In this document: positions 18,047 through 26,545 of the stretch, piece by piece
Layout: each line of letters begins with the position of its first letter
Position numbering within the stretch: position 1 is the stretch's first letter
Program-made: the position numbers and the translations under genes
Notes under the pieces: generated by a model
The model's database searches: none
Told to the model about the DNA's origin: nothing
The model's input: the letters and a program-made list of their open reading frames with translations, nothing else
Origin: Methylobacterium sp. J-068
Lineage (GTDB): Bacteria > Pseudomonadota > Alphaproteobacteria > Rhizobiales > Beijerinckiaceae
Assembly (NCBI RefSeq): GCF_022829445.1
Contig: NZ_JAKSXY010000125.1
Location: 124,001 to 188,000, forward strand
DNA length: 64,000 nt
Direction: 5' to 3'

Positions 18047-19270
18047 GTGGATCAGGTCACGCGTCCCATGAAATCATCCCATCCTCCGCGCGGCGCCGAG
18101 GCGAGTCGGCCGGTCCCGCAAGGCCCGTCCGGCTCCGCGCTGCGCGTCCGCCTCCTGGCGGGCGCCCTCGCGCTCGCCACCCTCTGGGCGGGCGGAGCGA
18201 CCTACTACCTCGTCTTCCACGACGAGGTCCTGGCGCGCTTCGTCTCGCAGCAGAGCGCGATCCAGTACGGCTACGAGGAGCGGATCGGCGCCCTGCGCCT
18301 CCAACTCGATCGGGCCGCCATGGAGCAATCCGTGGCCCGCGACGGCATCGCCCAGCGCATGGCCGAATTGGCCCGCCGACAGGCGTCGATGGAGGCCCGG
18401 CAGGCGGTGCTCGCCAACCTCGCGGGCGATCCCGATGCCGCCCGCTCCCTTCCCTCGGCGGAAGAACCCGCCGCCGACGAGACGCCCGCGCGGGTCCTCG
18501 GCGCCAAGCCCTTTCCGACCCCGGACGGCCTCGAACTCCGGACCCGCGACGAGGCCGCGCCCGGCCGGCAATCGGCCCGCCTCGTGGAGCGGACGGTCGC
18601 CGCCCTGGAGCAGCGGCTCGACGGCGTCGCGGAGGCTCAGACCCGCCTGCTCGACGGTCTCGGCCTGAAGGCCGGACGGGGCGCGCAGCGCCTGCGCGGC
18701 CTGGTCGCCCGCCTCGGCCTCGATCCCGCCCGCTTCGAGGGTCGCCGAGAGGCCGGCCTCGGCGGGCCCCTCGTGCCCCTGAGCAGCGATGCGTTCGGCC
18801 TGTCGCTGCTTCAGGTCCAGCGCTCCATCGCCGAGGAAGCGCGCCTGCGCCGCCTCACGGCCGCGCTGCCGCTGCGGCGCCCGCTCTCCGGCGAGATCAG
18901 CCTGTCGAGCAATTTCGGCGCCCGGCTCGACCCCTTCACCCGCGGCTATGCCCTGCATACCGGCATGGACATGCGCGCGGAGACCGGCGCGCCGGCCCGC
19001 GCCACGGCCGCCGGCCGCGTCAGCCAAGCGGATTACAACGGCGGCTACGGCAACATGGTCGAGGTCGACCACGGCCACGGGCTCACGACCCGCTACGCCC
19101 ACCTCTCGGCCTTCGACGTCACGCCCGGCCAATGGGTCGAGGCCGGCGCCATCGTGGGCCGCGTCGGCTCCACCGGCCGCTCCACCGGCAGCCACCTGCA
19201 TTACGAGACCCGGATCGACGGCGAGCCCGTCGACCCGCAGCGCTTCCTGCGGGCCTCGGACGCGCTTTGA
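18047..19270 (+). CDS. M23 family metallopeptidase (peptidoglycan endopeptidase-like)
   Basis: A 407-residue membrane-anchored protein. After a short cytoplasmic tail there is one transmembrane helix (about residues 37-59), a coiled-coil region (about 70-125 and 180-220), and a C-terminal LytM/M23 domain (about 285-400). The zinc ligands are visible as HTGMD (His304, Asp308) and HLH (383-385). Such proteins cleave cross-bridges or, if degenerate, activate amidases; here the zinc site looks intact, so catalysis is likely. The GTG start at 18047 is not strongly supported; ATG 18068 is an alternative. The stop codon overlaps a structured repeat. Confidence 0.9.
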   Translation: MDQVTRPMKSSHPPRGAEASRPVPQGPSGSALRVRLLAGALALATLWAGGATYYLVFHDEVLARFVSQQSAIQYGYEERIGALRLQLDRAAMEQSVARDGIAQRMAELARRQASMEARQAVLANLAGDPDAARSLPSAEEPAADETPARVLGAKPFPTPDGLELRTRDEAAPGRQSARLVERTVAALEQRLDGVAEAQTRLLDGLGLKAGRGAQRLRGLVARLGLDPARFEGRREAGLGGPLVPLSSDAFGLSLLQVQRSIAEEARLRRLTAALPLRRPLSGEISLSSNFGARLDPFTRGYALHTGMDMRAETGAPARATAAGRVSQADYNGGYGNMVEVDHGHGLTTRYAHLSAFDVTPGQWVEAGAIVGRVGSTGRSTGSHLHYETRIDGEPVDPQRFLRASDAL

Positions 19271-19364
19271 GACCCTCTCCGCTTGATCGAAGCGGAGAGG
19301 TCTCGCTCAGCCTGCGCGGCGCCTGAGCGAAGCCCAGATTCGCCATCCCGATGGGATCGACCGG
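19269..19364 (+). repeat. Three-hairpin intergenic element, copy B (3' of the M23 gene)
   Basis: Begins inside the M23 stop codon (TGAGACC). Hairpin 1: GAGACCCTCTCCGCTT (19269-19284) with AAGCGGAGAGGTCTC (19290-19304), one base unpaired. Hairpin 2: GCTCAG (19305-19310) with CTGAGC (19323-19328). Hairpin 3: ATCCC (19345-19349) with GGGAT (19353-19357). Homologous to 8865-8961; the first stem differs in sequence from that copy but stays paired. Confidence 0.8.
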
Positions 19365-19376
19365 TATGAAACGCGA

Positions 19377-19410
19377 AACGCCGGCCCGAGTGATCGGGCC
19401 GGCGTTCTTC
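19377..19410. terminator. Bidirectional terminator between the M23 gene and prfB
   Basis: A 13-bp perfect stem AACGCCGGCCCGA (19377-19389) with TCGGGCCGGCGTT (19394-19406), loop GTGA, with TTCTTC on the plus side and GTTTCGCG on the minus side. It serves the two convergent genes. Confidence 0.85.
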
Positions 19411-19433
19411 GCATGTCGACCGGCCGTCCGGCG

Positions 19434-20562
19434 CTACTCGATATCCTCGACCACGTCGGCGCCGCCATAGACGCGCTGCGCCAGCGAGGCTTCCATGAAT
19501 GGGTCGAGGGAACCGTCCAGCACGGCGTCCGGATCCGTCGACTGGGTGCCGGTGCGCAGGTCCTTCACCAGCTGGTACGGCTGCAGCACGTAGCTCCGGA
19601 TCTGGTGGCCCCAGCCGATGTCGGTCTTCGCGGCGGCCTCGGCACTCGCCTTTTCCTCCCGCTTCTTAAGCTCGGCCTCGTACATGCGGGCGCGCAGCAT
19701 GTTCCAGGCGGTGGCCCGGTTCTTGTGCTGCGAGCGCTCCTGCTGGCACGCCACCACGATCCCGGTGGGATTGTGGGTGATGCGCACTGCCGAATCGGTC
19801 GTGTTCACGTGCTGGCCGCCCGCGCCCGACGAGCGGTAGGTGTCGATCCGGCAATCCGATTCCTTGATCTCGATCTCGATCCGGTCGTCGATGACCGGGT
19901 AGACCCAGACGCTGGCGAAGCTGGTGTGCCGGCGGGCGCTCGAATCGTAGGGCGAGATCCGCACGAGGCGGTGTACGCCCGACTCGGTCTTGAGCCAGCC
20001 ATAGGCGTTGTGGCCCTTGATCAGGAGCGTGGCGCCCTTGATCCCGGCCTCGTCGCCGTCCGACCATTCCACGATCTCGACCTTGTACTTCCGGCGCTCG
20101 GCCCAGCGGCCGTACATGCGCTGGAGCATGTTGGCCCAGTCCTGGCTCTCGGTGCCGCCGGCGCCCGAATGGACTTCGAGATAGGTGTCGAAGGCGTCGG
20201 CCTCGCCGGAGAGCAGTGTCTCGATCTGGCGGCGCGCGGCCTCCGTTTCGACGGCGCGGACGCCGGCCTCGCCCTCCTGGATGGTGGCCTCGTCGCCCTC
20301 CATCTCGCCGAGCTCGATCAGCGTGTGGGCGTCCTCGAGGTCCTGGGACAACTTCTTGATCGCGCTCACGGCGTCATCGAGCTGGGTACGCTCGCGCATG
20401 ACCTTCTGGGCCGCGTCCGCGTCGTTCCACAATTCGGGGTTCTCGGAAGCCGCGTTCAGCTCCGCGAGGCGTTTCTCGACGGTATCCCAGTCAAAGATGC
20501 CTCCTCAGCAGTCCGATCGACTGCTTGGCGGCATCCGAGAGTTGTTCGATCTCGGCGCGCAT
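19434..20562 (-). CDS. prfB: Peptide chain release factor 2 (expressed by programmed +1 frameshift)
   Basis: RF2 recognises UGA and UAA. The first 23 codons start at ATG 20562 and end with CTT TGA C (20496-20490); the second frame continues with DWDTVEKRL and runs to 19434. Joined, the protein is about 375 residues, the family length. The in-frame UGA is preceded at the canonical spacing by AGGAGG (20505-20500), the internal Shine-Dalgarno that drives the +1 shift. The peptide anticodon reads SPY (about 203-205), and the GGQ peptidyl-hydrolysis motif is at about 248-250. The interruption is therefore regulatory, not damage: low RF2 lets ribosomes pause on UGA and shift. Confidence 0.95.
20490..20505 (-). 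promoter_or_regulatory. prfB programmed +1 frameshift site
   Basis: Minus-strand order: AGGAGG (20505-20500), CAT, CTT (20496-20494), TGA (20493-20491), C. Same layout and spacing as the E. coli prfB site, with AGGAGG CAT in place of AGGGGG TAT. Confidence 0.95.
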
Positions 20563-20672
20563 CTGGTGTTTCGGGCTCGTGGTGTGGGGTGAGGGGTCGG
20601 GACGGGGTGATACCGGGCCACCCCGGTGGTGTAAACGGCTCGCACCCGACGCCGCTCCAGGATCGCCGAACG

Positions 20673-21164
20673 ATGCATGCCTCGAACACCCGGCGATTCC
20701 GGCTGCTCGCGTCGACGTTCCTCGTCATCGCGGCGGGCCTGGGCTTGCGTCTCGCGCCCTTCGGCCTGCCCGCCACGGTGACGAAGTGGGGCGGCTCGGT
20801 GCTCTGGGGCGCCATGGTCTACGGACTCGTCGGCCTCGCGCTGCCGTCACCGCGCCGACGCATCCTGGTCACGGCGGCCGGAATCGCGGTCGCGGTCGAA
20901 CTTTCCCGGCTGGTTCACACGCCGGAACTCGACGCCTTCCGGCTGACGCTGGCGGGCAAGCTCCTGATCGGGCGGGTGTTCTCGCCCGTCAATCTCGTCG
21001 CCTACGCGGCCGGCATCCTGGCCGCCGCCCTCGTAGACCGGCGGCTCCTCGGAGTGGCGCGGCCTACTGGATCGCCGGCCTCCGATAATCCTGCGGTCCG
21101 ATCCGTGCCGGGGCCAGGACGTAGCTCTGCGGCTGATGGCGCTTGTTCAGCGGACCCTCGCTGA
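20673..21164 (+). CDS. DUF2809 membrane protein
   Basis: A 163-residue protein with four to five hydrophobic segments between about residues 10 and 128. The pattern of GLGLRLAPFGLPA, TKWGGSVLWGAMVY, AVELSRLVHTPELDAFR and SPVNLVAYAAG matches DUF2809, a small integral membrane family of unknown role distantly reminiscent of VanZ-like proteins. The last ~35 residues are not hydrophobic and overlap the end of the convergent gene by about 100 bases; the conserved part ends before that overlap. ATG 20673 follows a weak GGATCG. Confidence 0.75.
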   Translation: MHASNTRRFRLLASTFLVIAAGLGLRLAPFGLPATVTKWGGSVLWGAMVYGLVGLALPSPRRRILVTAAGIAVAVELSRLVHTPELDAFRLTLAGKLLIGRVFSPVNLVAYAAGILAAALVDRRLLGVARPTGSPASDNPAVRSVPGPGRSSAADGACSADPR

Positions 21165-21393
21165 TGCCGTCGCTGTAATAGTCGGTCCCGGTCAGGCCGA
21201 AGCCGCCGCCGTTCATCACGCTCGGAACCGGCACGGCGCGCGGATCGTCCGGCACGGGGCGGCCGGTGCTCGGGCTGGTCGGCAGGACCACGGGGCCGTT
21301 CGCGCCGAGATAGAGCGTCTGCGCCCCGGCCACGGAGGTGAGACCGAGGCCGATCAAGCCGGTGGCGAGGAGGGTTCGCAGGGTCAGCAACAC
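21064..21393 (-). CDS. Small secreted protein of unknown function
   Basis: About 109 residues from GTG 21393, which has GGAG about 10 bases upstream. A signal peptide (residues 1-25, ending AGA) is followed by a mature part rich in Pro, Gly and Tyr with no recognised domain. The frame stays open further upstream, but the sequence there is Arg-rich and not signal-like. It converges with and overlaps the end of the DUF2809 gene. No function is proposed. Confidence 0.6.
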   Translation of the reverse strand: MLLTLRTLLATGLIGLGLTSVAGAQTLYLGANGPVVLPTSPSTGRPVPDDPRAVPVPSVMNGGGFGLTGTDYYSDGISEGPLNKRHQPQSYVLAPARIGPQDYRRPAIQ

Positions 21394-21735
21394 GACGGCA
21401 CTCCGGCGGGCAGCCTGGATCGATGAACACGCGCCCGTCGCCCTTATGCCCGAACGTGATCCCGCTGTCCGTGTCCGGGCTGCCGCAACGGGACGATTTT
21501 CCACGGGCCCGGCGACGCTTCACCGAAATCCCTGGGCGCGACGCCGCGCGAGGCACATCAGCGGTATAGACGGATCGCGATGTCGAGTCTTGCGGGATGA
21601 CACGGCCGCCTCCTCAAATCTCGCCGCCCGACTTATTGCATTCGGCGGGCGGTCAGCGACTTGCGCACGGAAAAAACGCGCTTCACCATTGTCGAATGGT
21701 CCGACTCGATTGAATTTGCCTGGGAGCCGTCGCCG
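21394..21735. other. Intergenic region before the OmpA-like gene
   Basis: About 340 bases. Contains a small perfect hairpin ACCATT-GTCG-AATGGT (21685-21700) in a locally AT-richer patch, which may be an operator or leader. An in-frame TTG at 21661 would extend the downstream gene by 25 codons. No other gene is seen. Confidence 0.45.
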
Positions 21736-22311
21736 ATGTTGACGCCCTTCGATGATCCGGCGGGATACTTTTCGTTCTCGCCGATCCCGTCGAAATTCTT
21801 CCTCGATCCGCCGGTTTTCGGCGGTGGCGGGCTGCTCGTCCTGAACAAGTTCCAGACGAACAGTGCGTCCCTCAGCGCGCGGCACGGCATCGGGATCAAG
21901 TTGGCCGTCGCCCAGGTGCTGACCAATTTCGGTCCCGATCAGGGAAATCTCGAACTCTACGGGGTGACGGATCGCGCGGGCAGCGAGACCTACAACATGA
22001 CGTTGTCCGCCGCCCGCGCCCGCGGCACCCTCACGGCCGTGAAGGCCGCCCTCGGATTGTCCGAGATCCACCTGTGTTCCAGCGCCGGCCTCGGTGAGCG
22101 CTTCGCCGACGAATATTACGGCGAGGCCGACAAGACCCACGATGCGGTCTTCCGTGGGGTCGCCTGCTACTTCTGGGATTCGCTGGCGACGGCGCGCGAT
22201 CCGGGATTGCGGCTGGCGATCAAGTTCGCGCGGCCGCCGAAGGGAGAACGGATCCTCGGGCCGCTCCACCTCGGCCGGTACCGGTCCTCGCCTCCATCGC
22301 CCTTCGCGTGA
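21736..22311 (+). CDS. OmpA-like-domain protein without a signal peptide
   Basis: About 191 residues from ATG 21736, which has GGGAG nine bases upstream (TTG 21661 is possible). Residues about 40-150 follow the OmpA C-terminal peptidoglycan-binding pattern: a polar strand (NKFQTNSASLSA), then LYGVTDRAGSETYNMTLSAARA where the family has GHTDxxGxxxYNxxLSxRRA, then a GLGERF segment. The Arg of the usual NRRV motif survives as FRG. There is no signal peptide or lipobox, unlike OmpA/Pal, so either it is cytoplasmic, exported another way, or the domain has been reused. The two Cys residues are unusual for this fold. Confidence 0.55.
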   Translation: MLTPFDDPAGYFSFSPIPSKFFLDPPVFGGGGLLVLNKFQTNSASLSARHGIGIKLAVAQVLTNFGPDQGNLELYGVTDRAGSETYNMTLSAARARGTLTAVKAALGLSEIHLCSSAGLGERFADEYYGEADKTHDAVFRGVACYFWDSLATARDPGLRLAIKFARPPKGERILGPLHLGRYRSSPPSPFA

Positions 22312-22333
22312 GCGCCGGTCCCAGCCTTCCGCC

Positions 22334-22561
22334 TCAGCCCTTGGCGCGCAGGACGGCCGTCGGTTCGCGCATCGTCGGCTCGCAGTTCGTGGAATAGGCG
22401 TTCAGCACCACAGGGCGGGAATCGCAGACGTAGCCGAAGCCCGGCCCGGGCGCGGGCACCGGGTCGCGGGCGACGATGGGCTTCGGAGCGCAGGCGCCGG
22501 CGGTGCCGCTCAGCGCCAGAGCCGTAGCAAGGGCCACACGACGAAGGGTCAGACGACGCAT
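22334..22561 (-). CDS. Small exported protein (possible lipoprotein)
   Basis: A 75-residue protein with a clear signal peptide (MRRLTLRRVALATALALSG) and a Cys at the end of GTAGAC that resembles, but does not fit well, a lipobox. The mature part of about 50 residues has two further Cys and no recognised domain. Start ATG 22561. No function is proposed. Confidence 0.6.
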   Translation of the reverse strand: MRRLTLRRVALATALALSGTAGACAPKPIVARDPVPAPGPGFGYVCDSRPVVLNAYSTNCEPTMREPTAVLRAKG

Positions 22562-22713
22562 ACGAACCTCGGGCCTCGACCGGCCGCAGGATCTGCCGAG
22601 CGCGGCGCCGTCCGACCCTGCGGACCGGATGGCGCCGTGACAAGCGCATCGGACGGTTTCGTCCCGGTTTGCGGGCGCCTGTCTCCTGGCCGCAACAACT
22701 GCCTAGTCTCGAC

Positions 22714-23946
22714 TCAGCCCACCTTGGACAGGGACGCCTCGGGCAGCGGCACGACGTTGTGCAGGGTCTTGTCCGCCGAATCGAAGAAGCGCCGGATGTT
22801 GCGGGCCGCCTGCCGGATGCGCTGTTCGTTCTCGACCAGCGCGATGCGGACGTAATTGTCGCCATGCTCGCCGAAGCCGATGCCGGGGGCCACGGCGACG
22901 TCCGACTTCTCGAGCAGGAGCTTCGAGAATTCGAGGCTGCCGAGCGCCTGGTACTTCTCCGGGATCGGCACCCAGGCGAACATCGAGGCGGAGGGCGTCG
23001 GGATCTTCCAGCCGTTCTTGCCGAAGGACTCGATCAGGGCGTCGCGCCGCTTCCTGTAGATCGCCCGCATTTCGACGATGCAATCCTCCGGGCCGTTCAG
23101 GGCGGCGGTGGCCGCCACCTGGATCGGCGTGAAGGCGCCGTAATCGAGGTAGGACTTCACGCGGGTGAGCGCCGCCAGCAGGCGCTCGTTGCCCACCGCG
23201 AAGCCCATGCGCCAGCCCGCCATCGAGAAGGTCTTCGAGAGCGAGGAGAATTCCACCGTGCAGTCGATGGCGCCCGGAACCTCCAGCACGGAGGGCGGCG
23301 GCTCGCCGTCGAAATAGACCTCCGCATAGGCCAGATCCGACAGGATGATGATCTCGTGGCGCTTCGCGAAGGCGACGAGGTCCCGGTAGAAATCCAGGCT
23401 CGCCACGTAGGCGGTCGGGTTCGAGGGATAGCAGACCACGATCGCCACCGGCTTGGGGATCGAGTGCTGCATCGCCTTCTCGACGGCCGGGAAGAAGGCG
23501 GGCGTCGGCTCGGCCGGCACGGAACGGATCACGCCGCCCGCCATGAGGAAGCCGAAGGCGTGGATCGGGTAGCTCGGGTTCGGCACCAGCACCACGTCGC
23601 CCGGCGCGGTGATCGCCTGCGCCATGTTGGCGAAGCCCTCTTTCGAGCCGAGGGTCGCCACCACCTGCGTGTCGGGGTTCAGGCTCACGCCGAAGCGGCG
23701 CTTGTAATAGTTCGCCTGGGCGCGGCGCAGGCCGGCGATGCCCTTGGAGGACGAGTAGCGGTCGGTGCGCGGCCGGCCGGCGGTCTCCACCAGCTTGGCG
23801 ATGACGTGCTTCGGCGCGTCGAGATCCGGGTTGCCCATGCCGAGGTCGATGATGTCGGCGCCGTTGGCGCGGGCCTGGGCCTTGATCCGGTTCACCTGCT
23901 CGAACACGTAAGGGGGCAGGCGCTTGATGCGGTGGAAGTCGGTCAT
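22714..23946 (-). CDS. PLP-dependent class I/II aminotransferase, AlaC / LL-DAP aminotransferase-like
   Basis: A 410-residue fold-type I aminotransferase. The PLP lysine is Lys238 in SSLSKTFSMAGWR, the cofactor Asp is Asp204 in LSDLAYAEVYFDG, and CYPSNPTAY carries the Asn that contacts the ring. The N-terminus FHRIKRLPPYVFEQVN is typical of the AlaC group, which makes alanine from pyruvate and glutamate; related enzymes are annotated as LL-diaminopimelate aminotransferase, and the sequence alone does not decide. ATG 23946 starts at the conserved N-terminus; GTG 23970 would add eight residues. Confidence 0.88.
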   Translation of the reverse strand: MTDFHRIKRLPPYVFEQVNRIKAQARANGADIIDLGMGNPDLDAPKHVIAKLVETAGRPRTDRYSSSKGIAGLRRAQANYYKRRFGVSLNPDTQVVATLGSKEGFANMAQAITAPGDVVLVPNPSYPIHAFGFLMAGGVIRSVPAEPTPAFFPAVEKAMQHSIPKPVAIVVCYPSNPTAYVASLDFYRDLVAFAKRHEIIILSDLAYAEVYFDGEPPPSVLEVPGAIDCTVEFSSLSKTFSMAGWRMGFAVGNERLLAALTRVKSYLDYGAFTPIQVAATAALNGPEDCIVEMRAIYRKRRDALIESFGKNGWKIPTPSASMFAWVPIPEKYQALGSLEFSKLLLEKSDVAVAPGIGFGEHGDNYVRIALVENEQRIRQAARNIRRFFDSADKTLHNVVPLPEASLSKVG

Positions 23947-24185
23947 GGCCTTCACGGTGTCCAGGAGCACGAGTTTGGGGCACGCGATGGCGCGGGGGCC
24001 CGGGCCGGGCCGGGGCGCGCATCTGTCATCAACCCGAGACGGGGGCGTGGTCTAGACCGGATGTCCCTCGGGTGAAATCCGGCCGTCTTTTGACGGCGCC
24101 GCCTTGCGCGGGGCCGTCGCAGAATTCGCACGCTCGGGACACGTCTAGCAGTTTTGTGCCGGGACGCCGAACGTTATCTGTCGGC

Positions 24186-24539
24186 TCATTGCGCCTCTGC
24201 GGGCGTCGCCTTCTGGGCGGGCACACTGGCGGCGGAGCGGCCGCGCGCCTCGTTGCGGCCGCGGGCGGCGAGAAGTTCGTCCTCCAGGGCCTTCGTGCCT
24301 TCGGCCGATTTGGCGCGGATCGGCCGGGCCGGGGCGGAGACGCCGACCGGCATGAAGTCGCCGTCGGAGCGCCGGGACTGCGCGACGAAGTCCGGTGCCT
24401 TGGCCGGAGGGCCGGCCTCGCCGGTGCCGTAGGCGATCCGCATCGGATTCAGATCGCCCGAGCAGCCGCCGAGCAGGCCGATGGCGGCGAGGCTCGCGGC
24501 GAAGGCGGCGACAAACTGGGGGTTGTGAAGCCGGGACAT
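24186..24539 (-). CDS. Lipoprotein of unknown function
   Basis: A 117-residue protein beginning at ATG 24539. Its signal peptide ends in a lipobox, GLLGGC (Cys at residue 26), so it should be lipidated. The mature part is Ala/Arg-rich with a predicted polar helix near the C-terminus and no recognised domain. It is divergent from phaC, with about 147 bases between start codons. Confidence 0.65.
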   Translation of the reverse strand: MSRLHNPQFVAAFAASLAAIGLLGGCSGDLNPMRIAYGTGEAGPPAKAPDFVAQSRRSDGDFMPVGVSAPARPIRAKSAEGTKALEDELLAARGRNEARGRSAASVPAQKATPAEAQ

Positions 24540-24685
24540 GGGGGTCGTCGCCCGTTTCGGAGGCCTGCGCTCTGGCGGAACTGCGCGATGGCGCGTTAAT
24601 TTGTCGGAAACGAGGCCCAGGACGATCGCGCGGCACGGGTCGCGCGTCGTCTGAAGGCGGGCCGGACCCGGGGAGACATGCACGC

Positions 24686-26494
24686 GTGACGACCGAACGG
24701 ACGACGCCGCCCCTGCCCGACATCGAGGCCCTGTCCCGCAACGCGAGCCTGCTCGTCGAGGAATTCGGACGTGCGGCCTCCCGCTACATGAAGCCGGTCG
24801 CGACCCCCGATGCGCTGACGGTCCAGCCCGTCGAGCCGCCGGAAGAGGTCAACGACGTGGTGCGCACCCTCGGCACCGTGGCGGAGACCTGGCTGTCCGA
24901 TCCGAAGCGCACGGTGGAGGCCCAGACCAAGCTCAGTGAGGCCTTCATCACCCTGTGGGGCTCGACCTGGCAACGCCTGCAGGGCGAGGCGGCGACCCCG
25001 GTGGCGCTGCCCGAACCGAAGGACAACCGCTTCGCCCACGCGGAATGGTCGACCAACCCGATCTTCGACTTCATCAAGCAGAGCTACCTCATCACCACGC
25101 GCTGGGCCGAAGGGCTGGTGGACGACGCCGAGGGCATCGACGAGCACACCCGGCACAAGGCGCAATTCTACCTGCGCCAGATCAGTGGAGCGCTGTCGCC
25201 CTCCAACTTCGTGATGACGAACCCGGAACTGATCCGCCACACCCTGAAGGAGAACGGCGCCAACCTCGTGCGCGGCATGAAGATGCTGGCCGAGGACATC
25301 GAGGCCGGCAACGGCCAGCTGCGCGTGCGCCAGACCGACCCGGCCGCCGGCTTCGAGGTCGGCGTCAACGTGGCGGTGACCCCCGGCGAGGTGGTGTTCC
25401 GCAACGACCTGATGGAGCTGATCCAGTACGCGCCCACCACCGAGACGGTGCTGAAGCGGCCCTTCCTCATCGTGCCGCCCTGGATCAACAAGTTCTACAT
25501 CCTCGATCTCAACCCGGCCAAGAGCCTGATCGCCTGGATGGTCAGCCAGGGGCTGACGGTGTTCTGCATCTCCTGGGTCAACCCGGACGCGCGCCACGCC
25601 GACAAGGACTTCGAGGCCTACATGCGGGAGGGCATCGAGACCGCCATCGATGCCATCGGGGTGGCGACCGGCGAGAACGAGGTCGCGGCGGCAGGCTACT
25701 GCGTCGGCGGCACCCTGCTGGCCGTCACCCTGGCGATGCAGGCCGCCACCGGCAACAAGCGCATCAAGAGCGCCACTTTCCTCACCACGCAGGTGGACTT
25801 CACCCATGCGGGCGACCTGAAGGTGTTCGCCGACGAGGAGCAGATCCGCCTCATCGAGGCGCGGATGCAGAAGCGCGGCTACCTCGAGGGCACCGGCATG
25901 GCGACCGCCTTCAACATGCTGCGGCCCAACGACCTGATCTGGTCCTACGTGGTCAATAACTACGTCAAGGGCCAGACGCCGATGCCCTTCGACCTGCTCT
26001 ACTGGAACGCCGACGCCACCCGGATGCCGGCGGCCAACCACTCGTTCTACCTGCGCAACTGCTACCTCGACAACACGCTGGCGCAGGGCAAGATGGTGCT
26101 CGGAAACGTGCGCCTCGACCTGAAGAAGGTGAAGGTGCCGATCTTCAACCTCGCCACCAAGGAGGACCACATCGCCCCTGCCCTCTCCGTGTTCGAGGGC
26201 TCCTCGAAGTTCGGCGGCCCGGTGGATTACGTGCTGGCGGGCTCGGGCCACATCGCCGGCGTGGTCAACCCGCCCGCCAAGCCGAAATACGGCTACTGGA
26301 CCGGCGGCCCGGTCCAGGGGCGGTTCGAGGATTGGCAGGCGGCCGCGACGGAGCACAAGGGCTCGTGGTGGCCCTACTGGTTCCAGTGGCTGGAGCATCA
26401 GGCGCCCACGCGCGTGCCCGCGCGCATCCCCGGCGAAGCCGGCCTCGCCGCGATCTGCCCGGCCCCCGGCACCTATGTCCGCATGAAGGCCTGA
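24686..26494 (+). CDS. phaC: Class I poly(3-hydroxyalkanoate) synthase
   Basis: A 602-residue PHA synthase that polymerises (R)-3-hydroxybutyryl-CoA on the granule surface. The lipase-like box reads GYCVGG with nucleophile Cys339; Asp494 (KEDH) and His522 (GSGHIAG) complete the triad, with spacing as in C. necator PhaC. The N-terminal ~100 residues are the variable class I domain, and the C-terminal GSWWPYWFQWL region is conserved. GTG 24686 has GGGGAG at a good distance; an ATG eight bases earlier is out of frame and stops at once. PHA storage is common in Methylobacterium-type bacteria. Confidence 0.95.
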   Translation: MTTERTTPPLPDIEALSRNASLLVEEFGRAASRYMKPVATPDALTVQPVEPPEEVNDVVRTLGTVAETWLSDPKRTVEAQTKLSEAFITLWGSTWQRLQGEAATPVALPEPKDNRFAHAEWSTNPIFDFIKQSYLITTRWAEGLVDDAEGIDEHTRHKAQFYLRQISGALSPSNFVMTNPELIRHTLKENGANLVRGMKMLAEDIEAGNGQLRVRQTDPAAGFEVGVNVAVTPGEVVFRNDLMELIQYAPTTETVLKRPFLIVPPWINKFYILDLNPAKSLIAWMVSQGLTVFCISWVNPDARHADKDFEAYMREGIETAIDAIGVATGENEVAAAGYCVGGTLLAVTLAMQAATGNKRIKSATFLTTQVDFTHAGDLKVFADEEQIRLIEARMQKRGYLEGTGMATAFNMLRPNDLIWSYVVNNYVKGQTPMPFDLLYWNADATRMPAANHSFYLRNCYLDNTLAQGKMVLGNVRLDLKKVKVPIFNLATKEDHIAPALSVFEGSSKFGGPVDYVLAGSGHIAGVVNPPAKPKYGYWTGGPVQGRFEDWQAAATEHKGSWWPYWFQWLEHQAPTRVPARIPGEAGLAAICPAPGTYVRMKA

Positions 26495-26516
26495 GCGGGA
26501 CGCGGTTGGACCGGAC

Positions 26517-26536
26517 GCTCCGCCCGGAGGCGGAGC
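26517..26536. terminator. Hairpin between convergent phaC and uraD
   Basis: Perfect 8-bp stem GCTCCGCC (26517-26524) with GGCGGAGC (26529-26536) and a CGGA tetraloop. No T-run, so termination is uncertain. Confidence 0.4.
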
Positions 26537-26545
26537 CCGAAGCCC

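Noticed and set aside
20491..20496. prfB as a frameshifted pseudogene
   Set aside because: The in-frame TGA sits in the exact programmed-frameshift context with an internal AGGAGG, and the joined protein is full length.
22669..24075. 468-codon plus-strand open frame
   Set aside because: Antisense to the aminotransferase, whose PLP lysine and full length are intact; the antisense product has no recognisable domain.
24596..26398. 600-codon minus-strand open frame
   Set aside because: Antisense to phaC, which has a complete catalytic triad; no domain in the antisense product.
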